Below, one piece after another: positions 10,909-23,181 of a DNA stretch of 64,000 nt. Position 1 is the stretch's first letter, and each line of letters opens with the position of its first letter. This DNA comes from Neurospora tetrasperma FGSC 2508 (lineage: Eukaryota; Ascomycota; Sordariomycetes; Sordariales; Sordariaceae), in contig NW_009799100.1 in NCBI RefSeq assembly GCF_000213175.1, forward strand, positions 1,481,887 through 1,545,886, in the 5' to 3' direction. The translations under genes were made by a program, and so were the position numbers. Below the pieces are notes generated by a model. The model saw only the letters and a list, made by a program, of their open reading frames with translations, had not been told where the DNA came from and ran no database searches.

Positions 10909-13258
10909 GTTGAGTTCGCTGCTGGTCAAGTTGACAACTGCCCGGCCCTGCGTGGTAGTTTACGAATCAAGTGTTTCGTCGTTAAGTCCTGGTTGTTATG
11001 TCACTCGTTTATCGATATTGCATCTGCTCTTGTGAAGGCGAAGAACGGAAAAAAGTGTCCTTCGAGGTGTCGATATAAGGAGGCTCAAGTGAGTAGAAAG
11101 ATAAAGATTCTGGGCGAGCTGAACATGGCGCCAGGCACCTGGGACTCCGTAAGACCACGGAGTATTGTTGCAATGGATGTTACGGCGGAACTCGATCATG
11201 GTGTATTGGGTGAGTGATGGACTTCCATCTATCGAAGCGTATGGTGTTGTTGTCTCCTCATCTTTGCTTCAGATATGAGTGAGCAAGGCTGTGGCACCGC
11301 TTACTACACTCAGACTTCAAACCCCCAATGACATGACCTAGGAGGCGCAAGTGGCCCCCAACCACGCACTTTGCAGTCTTACACGGCGCCGGTCAGCCTT
11401 GAATCTTGGCAGGGGCATCGAGGCACAAGCATCATTCCACATGTTCTAAACCATGTGTTTTGTGATCTACGCCGCAAGGAGGAAGTTCATGGAGAATTGG
11501 TCCTGACAGGCAGACGCATTTTTCAGGCGAGGCGAAGTCAGCTGTCGCGGTGCATTACTTAAGTATGCCGCACGATTCGAGAGAAACGACGTCTTCTTGA
11601 CCATTACCACTGACCAACTATTCGCTATATCAAGAGCCGAGCTCGCGCAGCATACATGATGAAAAGAACGTTTAGCAGAGGGTTCGGAGAGATTTGGAAA
11701 GCTTGAAGTTTTGAAAAACTGCTTTGTTCTTGCCCAAAACAACGAAATTGGTCCCCAACTTGAAGGTTCGCTATTTATAATGATCCACAATTACCTTCAA
11801 AAGGACGTCAAACATGAGACCGTCACCTGTATTTCATTCAGGGCGAAGTACAGCGTGTCTGCCGATCATCACTGACATTTCAAGTTTTGTTCCGTGCATC
11901 CCAAAGCTTAAAATATGATATAGGGGATGGGGAAAATCCGGGGACGCCCAAGAGTTTGAGCACTACCTATGAGGCACCCGGAAGAATGAAGAATCTCCGA
12001 TATATATTCATCAAATATGGGCCATTGCGAAACAAGTGCTCCTCACGATATACAACAGGAAGGACTAGGGTGAGCATAGGAGGAGAGAAGAGGGTGGTGC
12101 CAGCCTCCCATGTCCAACTAGAACATAGAGATCAACATATATCTACCTATGCGCATATGGGTTTGACTATTTCAATTCTTGCTTAACTGCGACAAGATTC
12201 ATTCTATTCATAACAAATAATAGATATCAACAGACTGACACTTTAAGTCGAAATACATTTACAACCAGAGCTCGACTTCGTTCATGTAACCCAGTACCAT
12301 TGCTCAGCCTTTGAATGAAACCACCTACTGAACACTGGAAAATACACTAACTAAAGAAAGAAAGAAGAAAAGGAGGTGTTTTGCAAAGATGAGAGAGATT
12401 ACACGCCACCAAGGATTATACGATGGTTAAACTACGAGGAACTACGAGTGCTCATGCCACCAAAGTGATAAATCCCTTCCATGAATTGTTAAGGGCTTGA
12501 CAGAACCGTCCTCAGTGTGAATAAGAAGTGAAAGAAGTGAGATAGATACTTACATGCTTGTAGAAGCTGAAACTTTCAGACACGATTCCCATCTTTCTGA
12601 AGGTATAGCGCGTCTTCCTTCCGCGACAAGTGACACTTGCCGAAATAAGGTACACTTATTCATGTCAACGACTTCTTAAAATGCCACAACTGCATTCAGT
12701 TTCAGCTTATCTGAACAGCAACCCTGGAAAGAGCTACCATTTGAGTCTGGGAAGGCACGACACACAACCGTAGAACTCACTTCTAACTCATGGAGTCAGC
12801 CAGACCAAAAGGGAGAACACAAGGATTGCGTGAAGACAAGGAAGTGTTTCGCTAAGGAAGCTCGACGAAGGTGCGGCAGAGCTGTTTCTTAGGTGTCGTT
12901 GAATGGCAGCCTGTCTGTCTTTGTAATGCTTTTCTCGTTAGGTGCAGTGAGAGGTGAAGTATAGGTAACTGGAAGGGAAACGGACGGATTTATCTGATCA
13001 AAGGAAATCACTTTTGAAATATGACTTGTTGATGTCCCATTCAAACCATCTCCCTCATACAAAGGATCAATTCTCACCAAACATAGAGGAACTCACGTTT
13101 ACCTGTAGGCCCTGTGCCATGTTACCAGAAAAACATGCTTTGGTGTCCTTTTTCATTACCTGTCCTTCGACTTCTCATTATGATATATGTACAATACACA
13201 CCTTGAATATATACAATTCGCCTCGACAAGCGCAGCTGGTGTCCGTATGCCTCAGTTA
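10909..13258. other. Intergenic region, no gene recognised
   Basis: This 2.35-kb stretch lies upstream of the single-pass membrane protein gene and downstream of the rhodopsin-domain gene. It is AT-rich in 11880-12700. Short open frames (10993-11217, 11887-12186) have no domain-like content and no supporting splice structure that I can find. I see no repeats or RNA genes. Confidence 0.5.
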
Positions 13259-15137
13259 TTACGCTGCGGAATTGTAGCGGTCGGTCTTGACTCCATGTAC
13301 CGAACCAGCATCACTCTGTCCATGCGCACAACAACCCTTGAGGTTTGTCGTGCTATCCACGTCCTCCTCACGGTACAGCGCAGACACAGAAGTCGTATCG
13401 CTATTCGCTTTGATCGAATCTGCCGAGGTTGTCGTAACGTTATAGTTTGTCATTATTGTCATCGTCGTCGTCGTTGTTGTTGTTGTTGAGGTTTTCATTT
13501 CAAATGACGGCCTGCTATCAGTCGATGTCCTCCCAGCCGCCAGAGGAAAAGGAGAATTCAAAAACTGTTGGTATCGTCCCCTCCCGCTCACTGGTATCTC
13601 GCTTAGCGCAGCATCCCCAACCGCCGCCGTCGTCGTTGTTGTTGTTAGCCCTGGGCCGGATTGCTGCTGCTGTCCACCAGTATCGGGGACTTCGATCCAT
13701 GAGAGACGCTGCCCAAACGCGTTGCGACATGGTCTTCTGCCTACCGTCAGTGGGGGGTCGCTACTGGTGGCAGTTGGCTCGCCTGTGGCGCCTTGTTCAC
13801 CGCTGCTGTTGTTGCTGGCGCGCGGGTCGAGGAAGCCAGGGAAGAAGCGGACGATGAGAGGCTTCAGGGTCATGACGCAGGCGATGACGATGGCAGTATG
13901 GACTTCAATTGCGGTCCAATAGGTGAGTTTGCCGGTGCTGAAGGTGATATCATGAACAGCTGTGTATTGGGAAGCGTAGAGATAGAAGACGCGGACGAGT
14001 GAGACGATGCAGATACTGTAGGGTAGGGAAAGATTGTGTGGTGAGTACATGATGTCTCCAGGCGACATGAGTGCGTGGTGATTGGAATGCTTATACTTAC
14101 ACAAAGCCCACGGCGAAGATGCCAACAACGAAAACCTTTTGTCGCGCGGGTAACTTCAAAGGACCGACGATTGGGATGGGCAGAAGAAAGATGAGAAAAT
14201 CCGTGGTGATTGTCAAACTGGGGAAGCCAAAAGGCAAGAAATGTTAGCTTATCAGTTTGAGGAGTCTGGACTAGTTTAAGGTCAAGAATCAGCCTAACCC
14301 TGTGCAGCTCCAGTACCACTGGTTTGTATGACAAGTTGGTTTGGGTAATCCAACGCCCCAAGGTTGAGCCGGATCCCAGAAATCTCGCAGTGGTACACAA
14401 GCTGTGCAGATTACTATAATCGTGTAGACACTGGTAATACAAACAATGACGAGGACAGCATATGTAGCCCTCCGTGCCGATTCCACGGTGAAGATGGTGA
14501 GATATAACAGGCAGATGGAGATTTTGGTCATCGCCAGCGAAAGGAAATAAGTCAAGGAGGAAGCCCAGAATCCCTATCATGAAGATTATAACATCTAGGT
14601 CAGTGTGATCCACTGACAATGCGGCGGCAATGAGTAACTGAGTGATATGGGGTTAGGACAACTACACTTACCGCCATTAAAAACACGTAATTGGCCTCAT
14701 AATCGACGTTCCATATGTGTTTGCCCATGCCATGTGCGATTTCTGTGAGTTCGTTAGGCTTTGCGATCTTGATATCATATTAGAGAGTGTTTGACAGACC
14801 AATGCTTTGGCTGCTGGACATTGCCGCTGCCATCATCTGTCGACATATGTCAGAACGCAGGTAAGAAAGTTGTTGGCAAAATCTTTAGCCTCTAACCAAC
14901 CAGAGAAAACAGAATGCACCAATCCGATGCCCCAAGCCCGTTAACAGCCCTGGACCGCGCCCAAAACCTCAGGGCGACAAAAATGACAGCAATAGACCAT
15001 GTCGTCCAGATTGCTCCAAGCATAGAAGGGCCATAATCTTCATTCACACGGTATCCGCGGGGTGGTGGCGTCGCCGTGTTCTCCTCTTCAGACCTGTACA
15101 GCACATAGGCCTCAGAACTGTACCTGCTCCCATGCAT
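13259..15137 (-). CDS. Fungal rhodopsin-domain (SAT4-type) seven-helix membrane protein, 497 aa
   Basis: Six exons on the minus strand, in transcription order: 15137-14901, 14836-14800, 14742-14672, 14573-14299, 14217-14101, 14015-13259. All junctions are GT/AG and keep the frame. Exon 2 is only 37 bp. Seven hydrophobic segments follow: MLGAIWTTWSIAVIFVALRF; DWCILFSLMMAAAMSSSQSI; YVFLMAGFWASSLTYFLSLA running into TKISICLLYLTIF; YAVLVIVCITSVYTIIVICT; the family motif DFLIFLLPIPIV; VFVVGIFAVGFVICIVSLVR; and YWTAIEVHTAIVIACVMTLK. The cytosolic tail of about 180 residues is low-complexity with a Thr run. Family members include PTH11-like putative receptors of plant pathogens and many uncharacterised proteins, and the ligand is unknown. 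The frame is open upstream to 15224 without an ATG, so an extra 5' exon is possible. Confidence 0.85.
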
Positions 15138-18100
15138 GCCGGGGACGACGGGTGCATCGAGGAAAAGAGACTCTGTAACAGCTGTAGGTAAGGGCGAAGG
15201 ATACACGCCTCTCGCCACGGTCACCCTTACAGGTCGGTGGAAGGGTCGAACTCGAGGTTTGTATTAAAGGGGTACCCTACCCTGCCCCTGAAACCTGGCT
15301 TCACCCCGGCAGCGATCTCTGTATGTGGCCGAGGCAATCCCAAGATCAGAGGGTGGGGCGAGCAAATGGTGTTATCTTGGGCCTGACGAGATGACGATGA
15401 TGTATTGGCTTGCTAGCGGGCGAGCGTCCAGTGTTCCCGATTAGGAGAGCACACGAACCGGAATTTGGTCCGCTCAATGTGGTTGATCTGATCGAGGTTA
15501 TCACAAATGGAAAACTGGGCCTCGAGGGATCGGTAGCGTTTGTAGGTGTGTTATTGCTGAGGTAAAGCGAGAATGCTGAATGCTGACCGCCTTTCTGAAA
15601 TTGGTTTTCCGCGGAGTTGTGGTATGATAACTGCCTCTTCCGGTCAAGGTAACAATAAACCTGGCACGTTGTGAGTTCTACATAATAGGGTCACCGGTGG
15701 TCGACAAACAAATGTGACTGAATCAAGAGGGTCATCAGGCTTTGCTATTGAGATGACCAGAACTCTCGGATGAGGACAATCCCGGTTGGTGGTCTCGACC
15801 TACAAGTGTGAGAAAGGTCGAGTCCGGGCGACTAACTATGGGATTCCATCATTTGTTAGTTGTATTGCTGTACCTAATTTCTCCCCCGGGATGAGATTAT
15901 CATTACAAGATGACAGAGTAGAATCTCTGGGACTCTCACCTTGCTCAGGGAATTTTGCCTGACAAGCTCCCTCGGCCAAGCGGATGATGCTACACTGCTT
16001 GTGGGCAGCTGACGACGACGTCTAATCCGACCTGGCCGTATTCGGAGTCGTTGAAACGAGATCGGTTCCAGCCAGACGGTACGCGATGGGTCCAATTGGG
16101 CTGGTTTGGTTGGGCATAAGTGCCGGGCCGCTGGGTCCCAGTGACTGCCGAGAGTATAGTGTCTTTCAGTCTTTGGAACTGTCTGAAGACCACGCCTTCT
16201 GGTGTCCTTGGTTGATTCTGCGCAAAGTAAAATAATTGAAGGGCACAAATACAGCCGGGTAAAACTTGGGACTGCTCGAGGTGAACAGGGCAAAGAGTGG
16301 TATTAGTGTAGATGAAGTAGTGGGAGATCAAGGAGGAGAAGAGATCATCATCTGATTTCCGCAGGGCCATGGCAAATAGTGCAGGATAGAACACAGTGTC
16401 GTGGATGATATAAGAACGTGCACGGCTAGTTGAACGGTTGTGGTCAATAACGCGGAGCTAGTGTGCACTGGGACCTTGCCAGGATCGACACAGGCTGGCT
16501 CGTCGTGAACAAAATAGTTGAGACCTTTGACATTATACCTTGGGTGTACTCCTACTACGTATCCAAGCGTCTCTGTAACACCTCTGGTCTTAAGTTCTAA
16601 GTAATTTCGAAATGAAAACATACAAATAGGACTCTAGCCGCTGTCTTTTCAAATTATTATAATCCCTTCCACAATCTTACAACAGCCGTTTCTTCCATCT
16701 TGACGAGCGGTAGTGGACTGGTTTACCTAGCCTGTTGGTTGGTCTCACTTATTTTGTCTCCGACGAGGCTGGATATCTGACATATCCTCCTCGAAACCCC
16801 CAGGCCTGATGCCAGCGTGAAAACGGAGATTGCCTTGAGAGGAACATCACGTCGTCCTGGTCTCCAATAAATGAAGGGCTCTCAGTGGCTGGGCGGACTA
16901 GACATGAATTGTTGCGCACAGGGGATCCCCGCGGATATACAATTAACCCAGCCCTGAGGGGAAAACAACGAGTAGCTAGGTTTGCTTGCATCGTAATGAG
17001 AACCTCGCTCACCTTCGTTTGCTCCATTGTGGAATCCCATAGACTCAATCCGAGTCAGACTCAGACTTGGACATTGTCTATGGGATGGAGATAGCACGCT
17101 GATGAAGAGCGGCGAGCTGAGCAGTAAAGTGGTTTGATGATAAGATCGTGCCAAGATAAAAACAAAAGGGGGGGAGGGTTTCTTTTGATGAGCCTGTCTT
17201 CACTCATCGTGCCGCCAGATGACTGGACCGAGATCGACTTTTCTGGTCATCCCCCCACCACACTACCCACGGAGAAAAGTCCGTAGTGTCCTGTCAAAAT
17301 TTGATCAAAGTCGTTTCACCGCCTGTTGTGACGACGTCTCGACGTTCACAAGAGAGCCATAGCTTCGAAATGAGCTTCTCGAAGAGGACCATCGAGGTTG
17401 CGAGTGTTTTTTTTATATTTTTGCTCGACTTGGTGGAGTAAGACCGCAGATCCACTGCGCTATCGGAGGGTTGATTCGGCATGTTGTCGGTTATAATAAG
17501 GGATCTCGAACATAACTTAATGGGGTGAGTGTGATGGCTTCTCGGTAACACAGTCTCCCGCGTCCATGCTCATTCGAGTGGCCACTGGCCGCTATTGAGT
17601 GTTCGGAGTGGAAAAGTACCGAAATGCAATATCACTTGAGATCGTCCCAGAACCATGTGACAGATCTAAATCCCCAAGAAGAGAGGTACACTATATAGGA
17701 TGAACAATAAAAAGCAACGGGCGACGATGATCGCGGATCGGGATGACGACCTGGTGGGAGATCCAATGCCACCCAACTAACCCGCCGACATGATGTTTAC
17801 CTAAGGATTGGTGGACGACGGGAGGGGAGTGACCTAGTTAAGGTGCCACTGACGGCGGTTTGAATCAGAAACGCGCCAGGGGCACCTTCCAGGTACCAGC
17901 AGCCAAATCCTGGGGTGCATCAGCCCGCTCCCACCAGGACGTTCCACAGAACGGAATGGATGGAACGGTCCTGCGCGAATCGTGAACAGGGCGTCTCCAG
18001 GTGGGTTGGGGACGAACGCCCAGTGGGTGAGGTGGTGCAGGTGCTCGGGCCAGTGAACTTGCTGCGGGGGCTTTGAGGCTAATTGGGGCGTCGGGGCACG

Positions 18101-18499
18101 CCATTAGCCCCTGCTCCTGTGAAGTCCCCTCGTGCCTGCCGGGATCCTGGCCGTTATCAATGGCCTCTAACTGGAAATTTTCCAGCAGCCGTCGCGGGGC
18201 AGGCAAAGAGGTAAAGAGGGTGCTTGCATCTTCCAGTTTGGATCTCGGAGAGTCAAGAGATAGACTTTCACGGAACACTTTGAACACCAATCATCGAGGC
18301 AAATATTATCCAGTATCACTATTGCACCGACTGTACATCTGGACTCGACACCAAGCAATACTATCACAACAGCCAATCATTAGCGCGACCGTCTCCGAAG
18401 AACTTCAACTACTCCGAAGGAATCACCTCTTCCTCACCTCGCCGAGCAGACGGCGACAAATCTCCCCAACTTTTTTCCACACCAGCCAGGAAACCCGCC
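15138..18499. other. Divergent intergenic region, 3.4 kb, no gene recognised
   Basis: The region lies between the rhodopsin-domain gene (minus) and the RPC37 gene (plus). Open frames at 15874-16293, 16749-17154 and 17865-18290 lack recognisable domains. A short T-run lies at 17407-17413. The last 300 bases before 18500 are probably the RPC37 leader. Confidence 0.5.
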
Positions 18500-19845
18500 A
18501 TGGCACCTCCCCAACCAACAACCACAAAACCCGACGTAGAAGACGACCCCATCGTCGCCACCTACAACGTCTTCATCAAGCCTCCCCTCCCCCAAGACCG
18601 CAAGCTCGTCGTCCTCCGCTACGTCACCAAGACCGCCCAAGACCCGTCCTCCATCAAGCCGCCACGGATCAACGGCTTCCGCGTGAAGCCCGAAACAGGC
18701 ATCTACGAGGTCGACATCCCTCTCGAGACGAGCGATGGCTACAACAAGGACAAGGGTATTGCGTGGGGTGTGGCGCTAGCCAAGTCGATGGAGTCCAAGA
18801 AGGGCGGCAGTCTTGGTCTGGCCGGTGGTTTCAACATTGGTGGACAAGGAGGATCGGCACGTGGTGGTCCTGGAGCTGGTGGTGGTGCGGGTGGACGGCG
18901 TGGCGGTAATTCTGGAGGAGGAGGAGACGATGATGAGGCGCAAAACCTGAGCTGGCCTGAGGCTGTGGCGCAAGGCAAGGCCGTTATCGACCAGAAGTTG
19001 ACGGGTAGTCGTAGTGCAGGCGAGGATTACGTGAAGCACATGGTTGGTGTGTTTCAAGGAAGTGAGTCCAGTTTAACTTCCCTCCTCTTCTCCATTCCCA
19101 TTACCAGTTCATCCTCACTAACACTCCACCTTTTCCTCCAACAGACAACCTCCATCTGACCCCAGTAACCTCCCTCGTCCAACTCCGACCTGTAGCCCCC
19201 TACCTTGACGCCGCCACCGAGCAAGAACGGCTTGCTCGTCTTGGCCCCTCCGCCGCGGGCGGCGCCGGTGGTCCCGCCGACAAGCAGGCCGCGGGGCGTG
19301 CTATCCACATGTCCATCAAGTCGTCTGATTCGGGAGCGGCGGGAGCGGCAGCCGAGACCATGGCGGACCGTTTGCGCGCTGTGCAGACAGAACCCTGGCA
19401 CAACCTCAAGTGGTACCACGACGAGCACGGCGAGGCGTGGGACACGTATAATGAGTGTATGCTTTTGCGGTCGAGTGAGGCTGCTAATGCTGCGCCGGTT
19501 GCAGAGGAGGAGGTGGATGAAGAGAAGAAGAAGGAGATGAAGGAAGAGAAGGATGGGGAGGAGGCGGCGGCAGAGCCAACAGATGATAGCGGAGCGCCTG
19601 ATTTGGTTGAGAAGGTGAATAGGCTGCAGTCGGATTGGGGCGAGGAGCAAATCCTGCGGTCGATCAACGGGTTGGGGCCGGATGATAAGAAGCCAGGTGA
19701 GGAGGCGGTTTCGGTGCCCTCGGTTTTTGGCACGAAAAAGGCCACCGTCACGGCTGCGGCGAACAAGGTTGTTAACAGCAAGGGAAAGGGAAAGGTGGTA
19801 GCAGCGGCAACATCTTCTTCGTCGAATGCCATGCAGCTTGACTAG
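18500..19845 (+). CDS. rpc37: RNA polymerase III subunit RPC37/RPC5 (Sin-like), 420 aa
   Basis: Two exons, 18500-19061 and 19145-19845, joined by a GTGAGT...CAG intron with the frame kept. The start context CCGCCATGG is strong. The N-terminal DPIVATYNVFIKPPLPQDRK and the following KLVVLRY strand match the dimerisation domain of the Rpc5/Sin-like family. The segment after the intron, NNLHLTPVTSLVQLRP, is the family's second signature: it reads out what follows the dimerisation domain in POLR3E. Rpc37 pairs with Rpc53 to form the TFIIF-like lobe of Pol III, needed for termination and reinitiation at tRNA and 5S genes (nucleus). A Gly-rich insert (residues about 113-150) and a Lys/Glu-rich segment (about 330) are low-complexity. 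Confidence 0.88.
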
Positions 19846-20636
19846 GAGTCAGAGACTGTCGGCGCTAAGAGAAGGACCTCACGCTTGAAGCGGTAAAGGC
19901 AAAGGGAGTGGGAGCGAAAGCTGAGCACATATCATATGTGAGCCTTTCCGAAGCGGGAGCCCCTTTATAGAGGGTCAGCGGCTACTACCCTTTGGTTAAC
20001 TGATAGATTCCCTTCTCATCTTTAAGAAAAATACGATACCCTACGACTGACTCCCATTCTTTCCCGCCTTCTTCCTCACAGGCTTGCCCCTGAAAACAGA
20101 TCGTTATGGTGACAGGTGTGGCGAACAATGATCAATGATGTTTGACCTCGCAAAACCCAACCCGACCGACCGCTCTTTTGGTCCCTATTCTACAGGTGTC
20201 TCCATCCATCCATCCATCCATACAGCAATGCCGAGTTATATAGAAACCAACCGCCAAGTTCTTTTCTTTTCCCCAGCGATGCAATGTAGGTAAGAAGAAA
20301 CTCCTCCTGCTTCCCGCCCAAGGAGTTTACCTTCCAGTAGTAGGTAAGCCAAAATGTTTATTAAAGTAAACAATTCCTTGTGAAATGGCCCATACACATG
20401 GTTCCTGTTCCTCCACCAAGCTGCTTTTTTGATCCGCCTCAAAAGTATGAGCGAGTCTCTCGATATATGCGAGGGACTCTTCAAGAACAATCGCTGACCA
20501 AACGCGATGCAATCTACGCAACTTTTCCGTTTTTTCGATAATGATGATGATGATCGTCGTTGCTTAAACCACCCGCCCAGATAGTTTTTGCAACGGACTT
20601 TCAAAGTCAATGTGTGTAGGGTTATTGCCGAGTTGC
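19846..20636. other. Convergent intergenic region; (CCAT)5 microsatellite
   Basis: 3' untranslated regions of RPC37 and PAT1 are expected here. Five CCAT units lie at 20202-20221. No gene seen. Confidence 0.6.
20202..20221. repeat. (CCAT)5 microsatellite
   Basis: Perfect tetranucleotide repeat in the convergent space between two genes. Confidence 0.9.
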
Positions 20637-23181
20637 TTACTGGAGCAGCTCAACGTCGAGGCCGATCGACCGCATGAAGAGGTTGACGTTCTGCAGACGG
20701 TCGGCTGCGAGTGCTGGAGGCAAGGTCTTGGCGAGGCTGACGGTGTCCATGACACGATCCTTGACAGCAATGACAAGTCTTTGCTGCTGGTCAGGGCTGG
20801 CACCAATACCGATAGCGGCGAGAAGCTGCCAGACGTAGGTATCCTGATCGGTGGCAATGCTACCGGGGAAGATGTACGGAAGAGTGGGCTCGAGGATGTT
20901 GAAGAACTGAGTGTAGGTCATGTCCCTGTGGCAATGATTAGCATTTGATTCATGTCTCATGAAACCATGAATATAGAGGAACTTACCAAGAACGCCAATC
21001 CTGTTCACTGCCTCCGCCATTATGCTTGATAAGCTCCGCCCGACTGAGAATCATGGTAAGCATCGACGCGCCAATTCTGCTCTTGGCGATGACGTCCACG
21101 TTGCGCGTGCACACAAGACCAAGGATGGCGGCAACAAGATCAAGGCCGAGTTCGTTCATAAACGTAAACAACGTGGTTACTATAGCAGCCGAGAACAGCT
21201 CGATGTTCTCACGCATAGCGGCGTTGAACTGGATGTCATCAGTTGTAACCTGAGCTTCTCGGACAACGTCGAGTTGGTCGAGATTCACGACAATGCGCGT
21301 GAAAATGGTAATCCTTTGCTCGTGGTTCGTGTGACGGAAGATGCGCGGTATGGCTTTCTTGCCCTTGCTGTAACTAAGGAGGGCCATGAAGGGGTGGATA
21401 CGGCCTGGCTGGTCGTGATCCTGCACCCTCAGAGCCTTCCAAAGTTGCTCATTCAACGCTTGTCCCTCGTTACTCCATGCAAAGACCTTGGCAAGCGCTT
21501 CTTGATCGTCCTCGGCAGGCGCCATAGGCATGTTGCGTTCGTGGTCTTCCATCTTCATAAGTGTAGTGTATACCAGCTCGAGGGCCCTCAGTTCGTCCTT
21601 CTTGTCCCGGCCATTAACAGGATGCGGTGCCTTCTTCACATCGTTGGCGCTGTCGTTACGCTTGATGTTGAGAAGCGGCTTCGGGGTCTTGGCGTTGCTG
21701 AAGGATATCTTGCCCAAGCTACCTTCAATAACAAGCTGCTTATTCTTGGGCTTGTTCTTGGCCGCCTCAACAGCACGCTGGACCTGTTGTTCCATCCTCT
21801 GCATATGGTTCTCAGGACCCCTGTTATGGCGGCGCATACCTCCTTGGCGGCTTCCTGTCTGAAACAGATAGGTCTGAGCGAACTGGTTCAGAGGCTGGCT
21901 GGGGTGCTGACGATGGCCAGCCTGGATCTGACTATGAACTTGATAGTAAAAGTCCTCGGCGAGTGACTCGTCTGTGCCGTGTTCATTGGGATTTCCAGTG
22001 GCTGCAACAAGCTGCTGAAGCTGGATCCGGGTGATGAAGTTCTTGTCCTGTGGCGTCATGATACCATTGTCGCGAGACATTTGGAAGATCTTGTGGTTGC
22101 GCTTGGCGCGCTTAGCTTCCTGTTCAAGATACGCAGCCTTTTCCTCCTCCGAGAGCTGAGCCAGCTGGGCAGGATGAAGAATCATAGGGGGCTGTCGCGG
22201 AAGAGAGCCTTGTTGCCTGTGGCCCTGGTGAGCGGACTGAGGACCGGACGGAGGCGTAGGGTGAACAGACAGCCCGATCTTAGCCGCGTCGCCTGAAAGA
22301 CGGTTGGGGTTCTGCAGGATCTGAGTAGGCTGCTGAGGAACAGCGGGTTGCTGATGCTGTTGGATAGCGGGCGGTTGGGAAGAGGGTTGAGCTGGCGTAG
22401 GAGGTTTCGAGTGAGGCCGCTGGAGAATTGTCATGGGATGTCCTTGCGGTTGATGGTACAGAGGTTCAACGACACCGGCTTGGAAGTGGGCCTGCGGCTG
22501 GTTCTGAGCTTGGTTCTGGTAGAGGTAAGCCTGTTCATGTGGAATTTGATGGGGCTGATGCTGAGGAGCGGGAGATGGGGTGGCCGCCTTAGCCTGGGCG
22601 CGCATCTGAGCCTCAACCTCCTCAAGACTCAGCATCTTGCGGCCCCCAGACGGCGCGCTAGGAACGGCAGGTTGAGCAGGCGGCGGCGGTTGCTTCTTGG
22701 GTGCGACACCCCAGAGAGCAGCGTCAACCTGAAGATCCTCGATCGGCTGCTCGTGGTATTTTTCATAGCCGGTCCTGGCAGGTCTAACTGGAGCCTGCGC
22801 GAAATAGTTGTACGAGGATCCGGCGATGGACGTATAGGCCGATGGCTGCGCGACAGGCTGGGGAGCCTTGGCAGCTGGTTGTTGGCGGTTGAAACGAACA
22901 TTTTCCTCTTCAATGACGTTCGCGACCTTGGCGGTGTGGCCAAAGAAGTCAAAGTCTTTGCCTACAGGACCCGGCTCGCCAGTATCGCCGCCAAAAGTAT
23001 CATCATTGAAGGCATCGTCGGTCTCATCCAGCTGGTCACCCAAGCCATCATAAGTGTCCTCGAAGTCGATTTCTTCGGCTTCCTCGTCCCGGTTGGCTAG
23101 GCTGGCAAAGGGATCGTGAGCCTGGGAGAAGCCGGGAGCGGCGGTATTATGGCGAGACTGGTCGAAGTTGAAGAAAGACAT
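20637..23181 (-). CDS. pat1: PAT1 mRNA decapping activator, 827 aa
   Basis: Two exons on the minus strand: 23181-20987 and 20925-20637, with a 61-bp intron (GTAAGT...CAG). The N-terminus MSFFNFDQSRHN and the acidic NDDTFGGD near residue 60 match the Pat1 N-terminal region, which binds the helicase Dhh1 through a DETF-type motif. Residues about 100-430 are Pro/Gln-rich and unstructured. The C-terminal 350 residues form the conserved helical domain (it runs through EQRITIFTRIVVNLDQLDVV and ends IGLDVELLQ) that binds the Lsm1-7 ring. Pat1 links deadenylated mRNA to decapping in cytosolic P-bodies. Length and domain order are normal for fungi. The family was formerly called topoisomerase II-associated protein. 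Confidence 0.92.

Noticed and set aside
17440-17475. tRNA-like A box on minus (TAGCGCAGTGG)
   Set aside because: The D stem is imperfect, no anticodon stem forms, and no B box of the GGTTCGANTCC type follows.
20983-22952. Long plus-strand open frames opposite PAT1
   Set aside because: They are antisense shadows of a strongly supported conserved gene.
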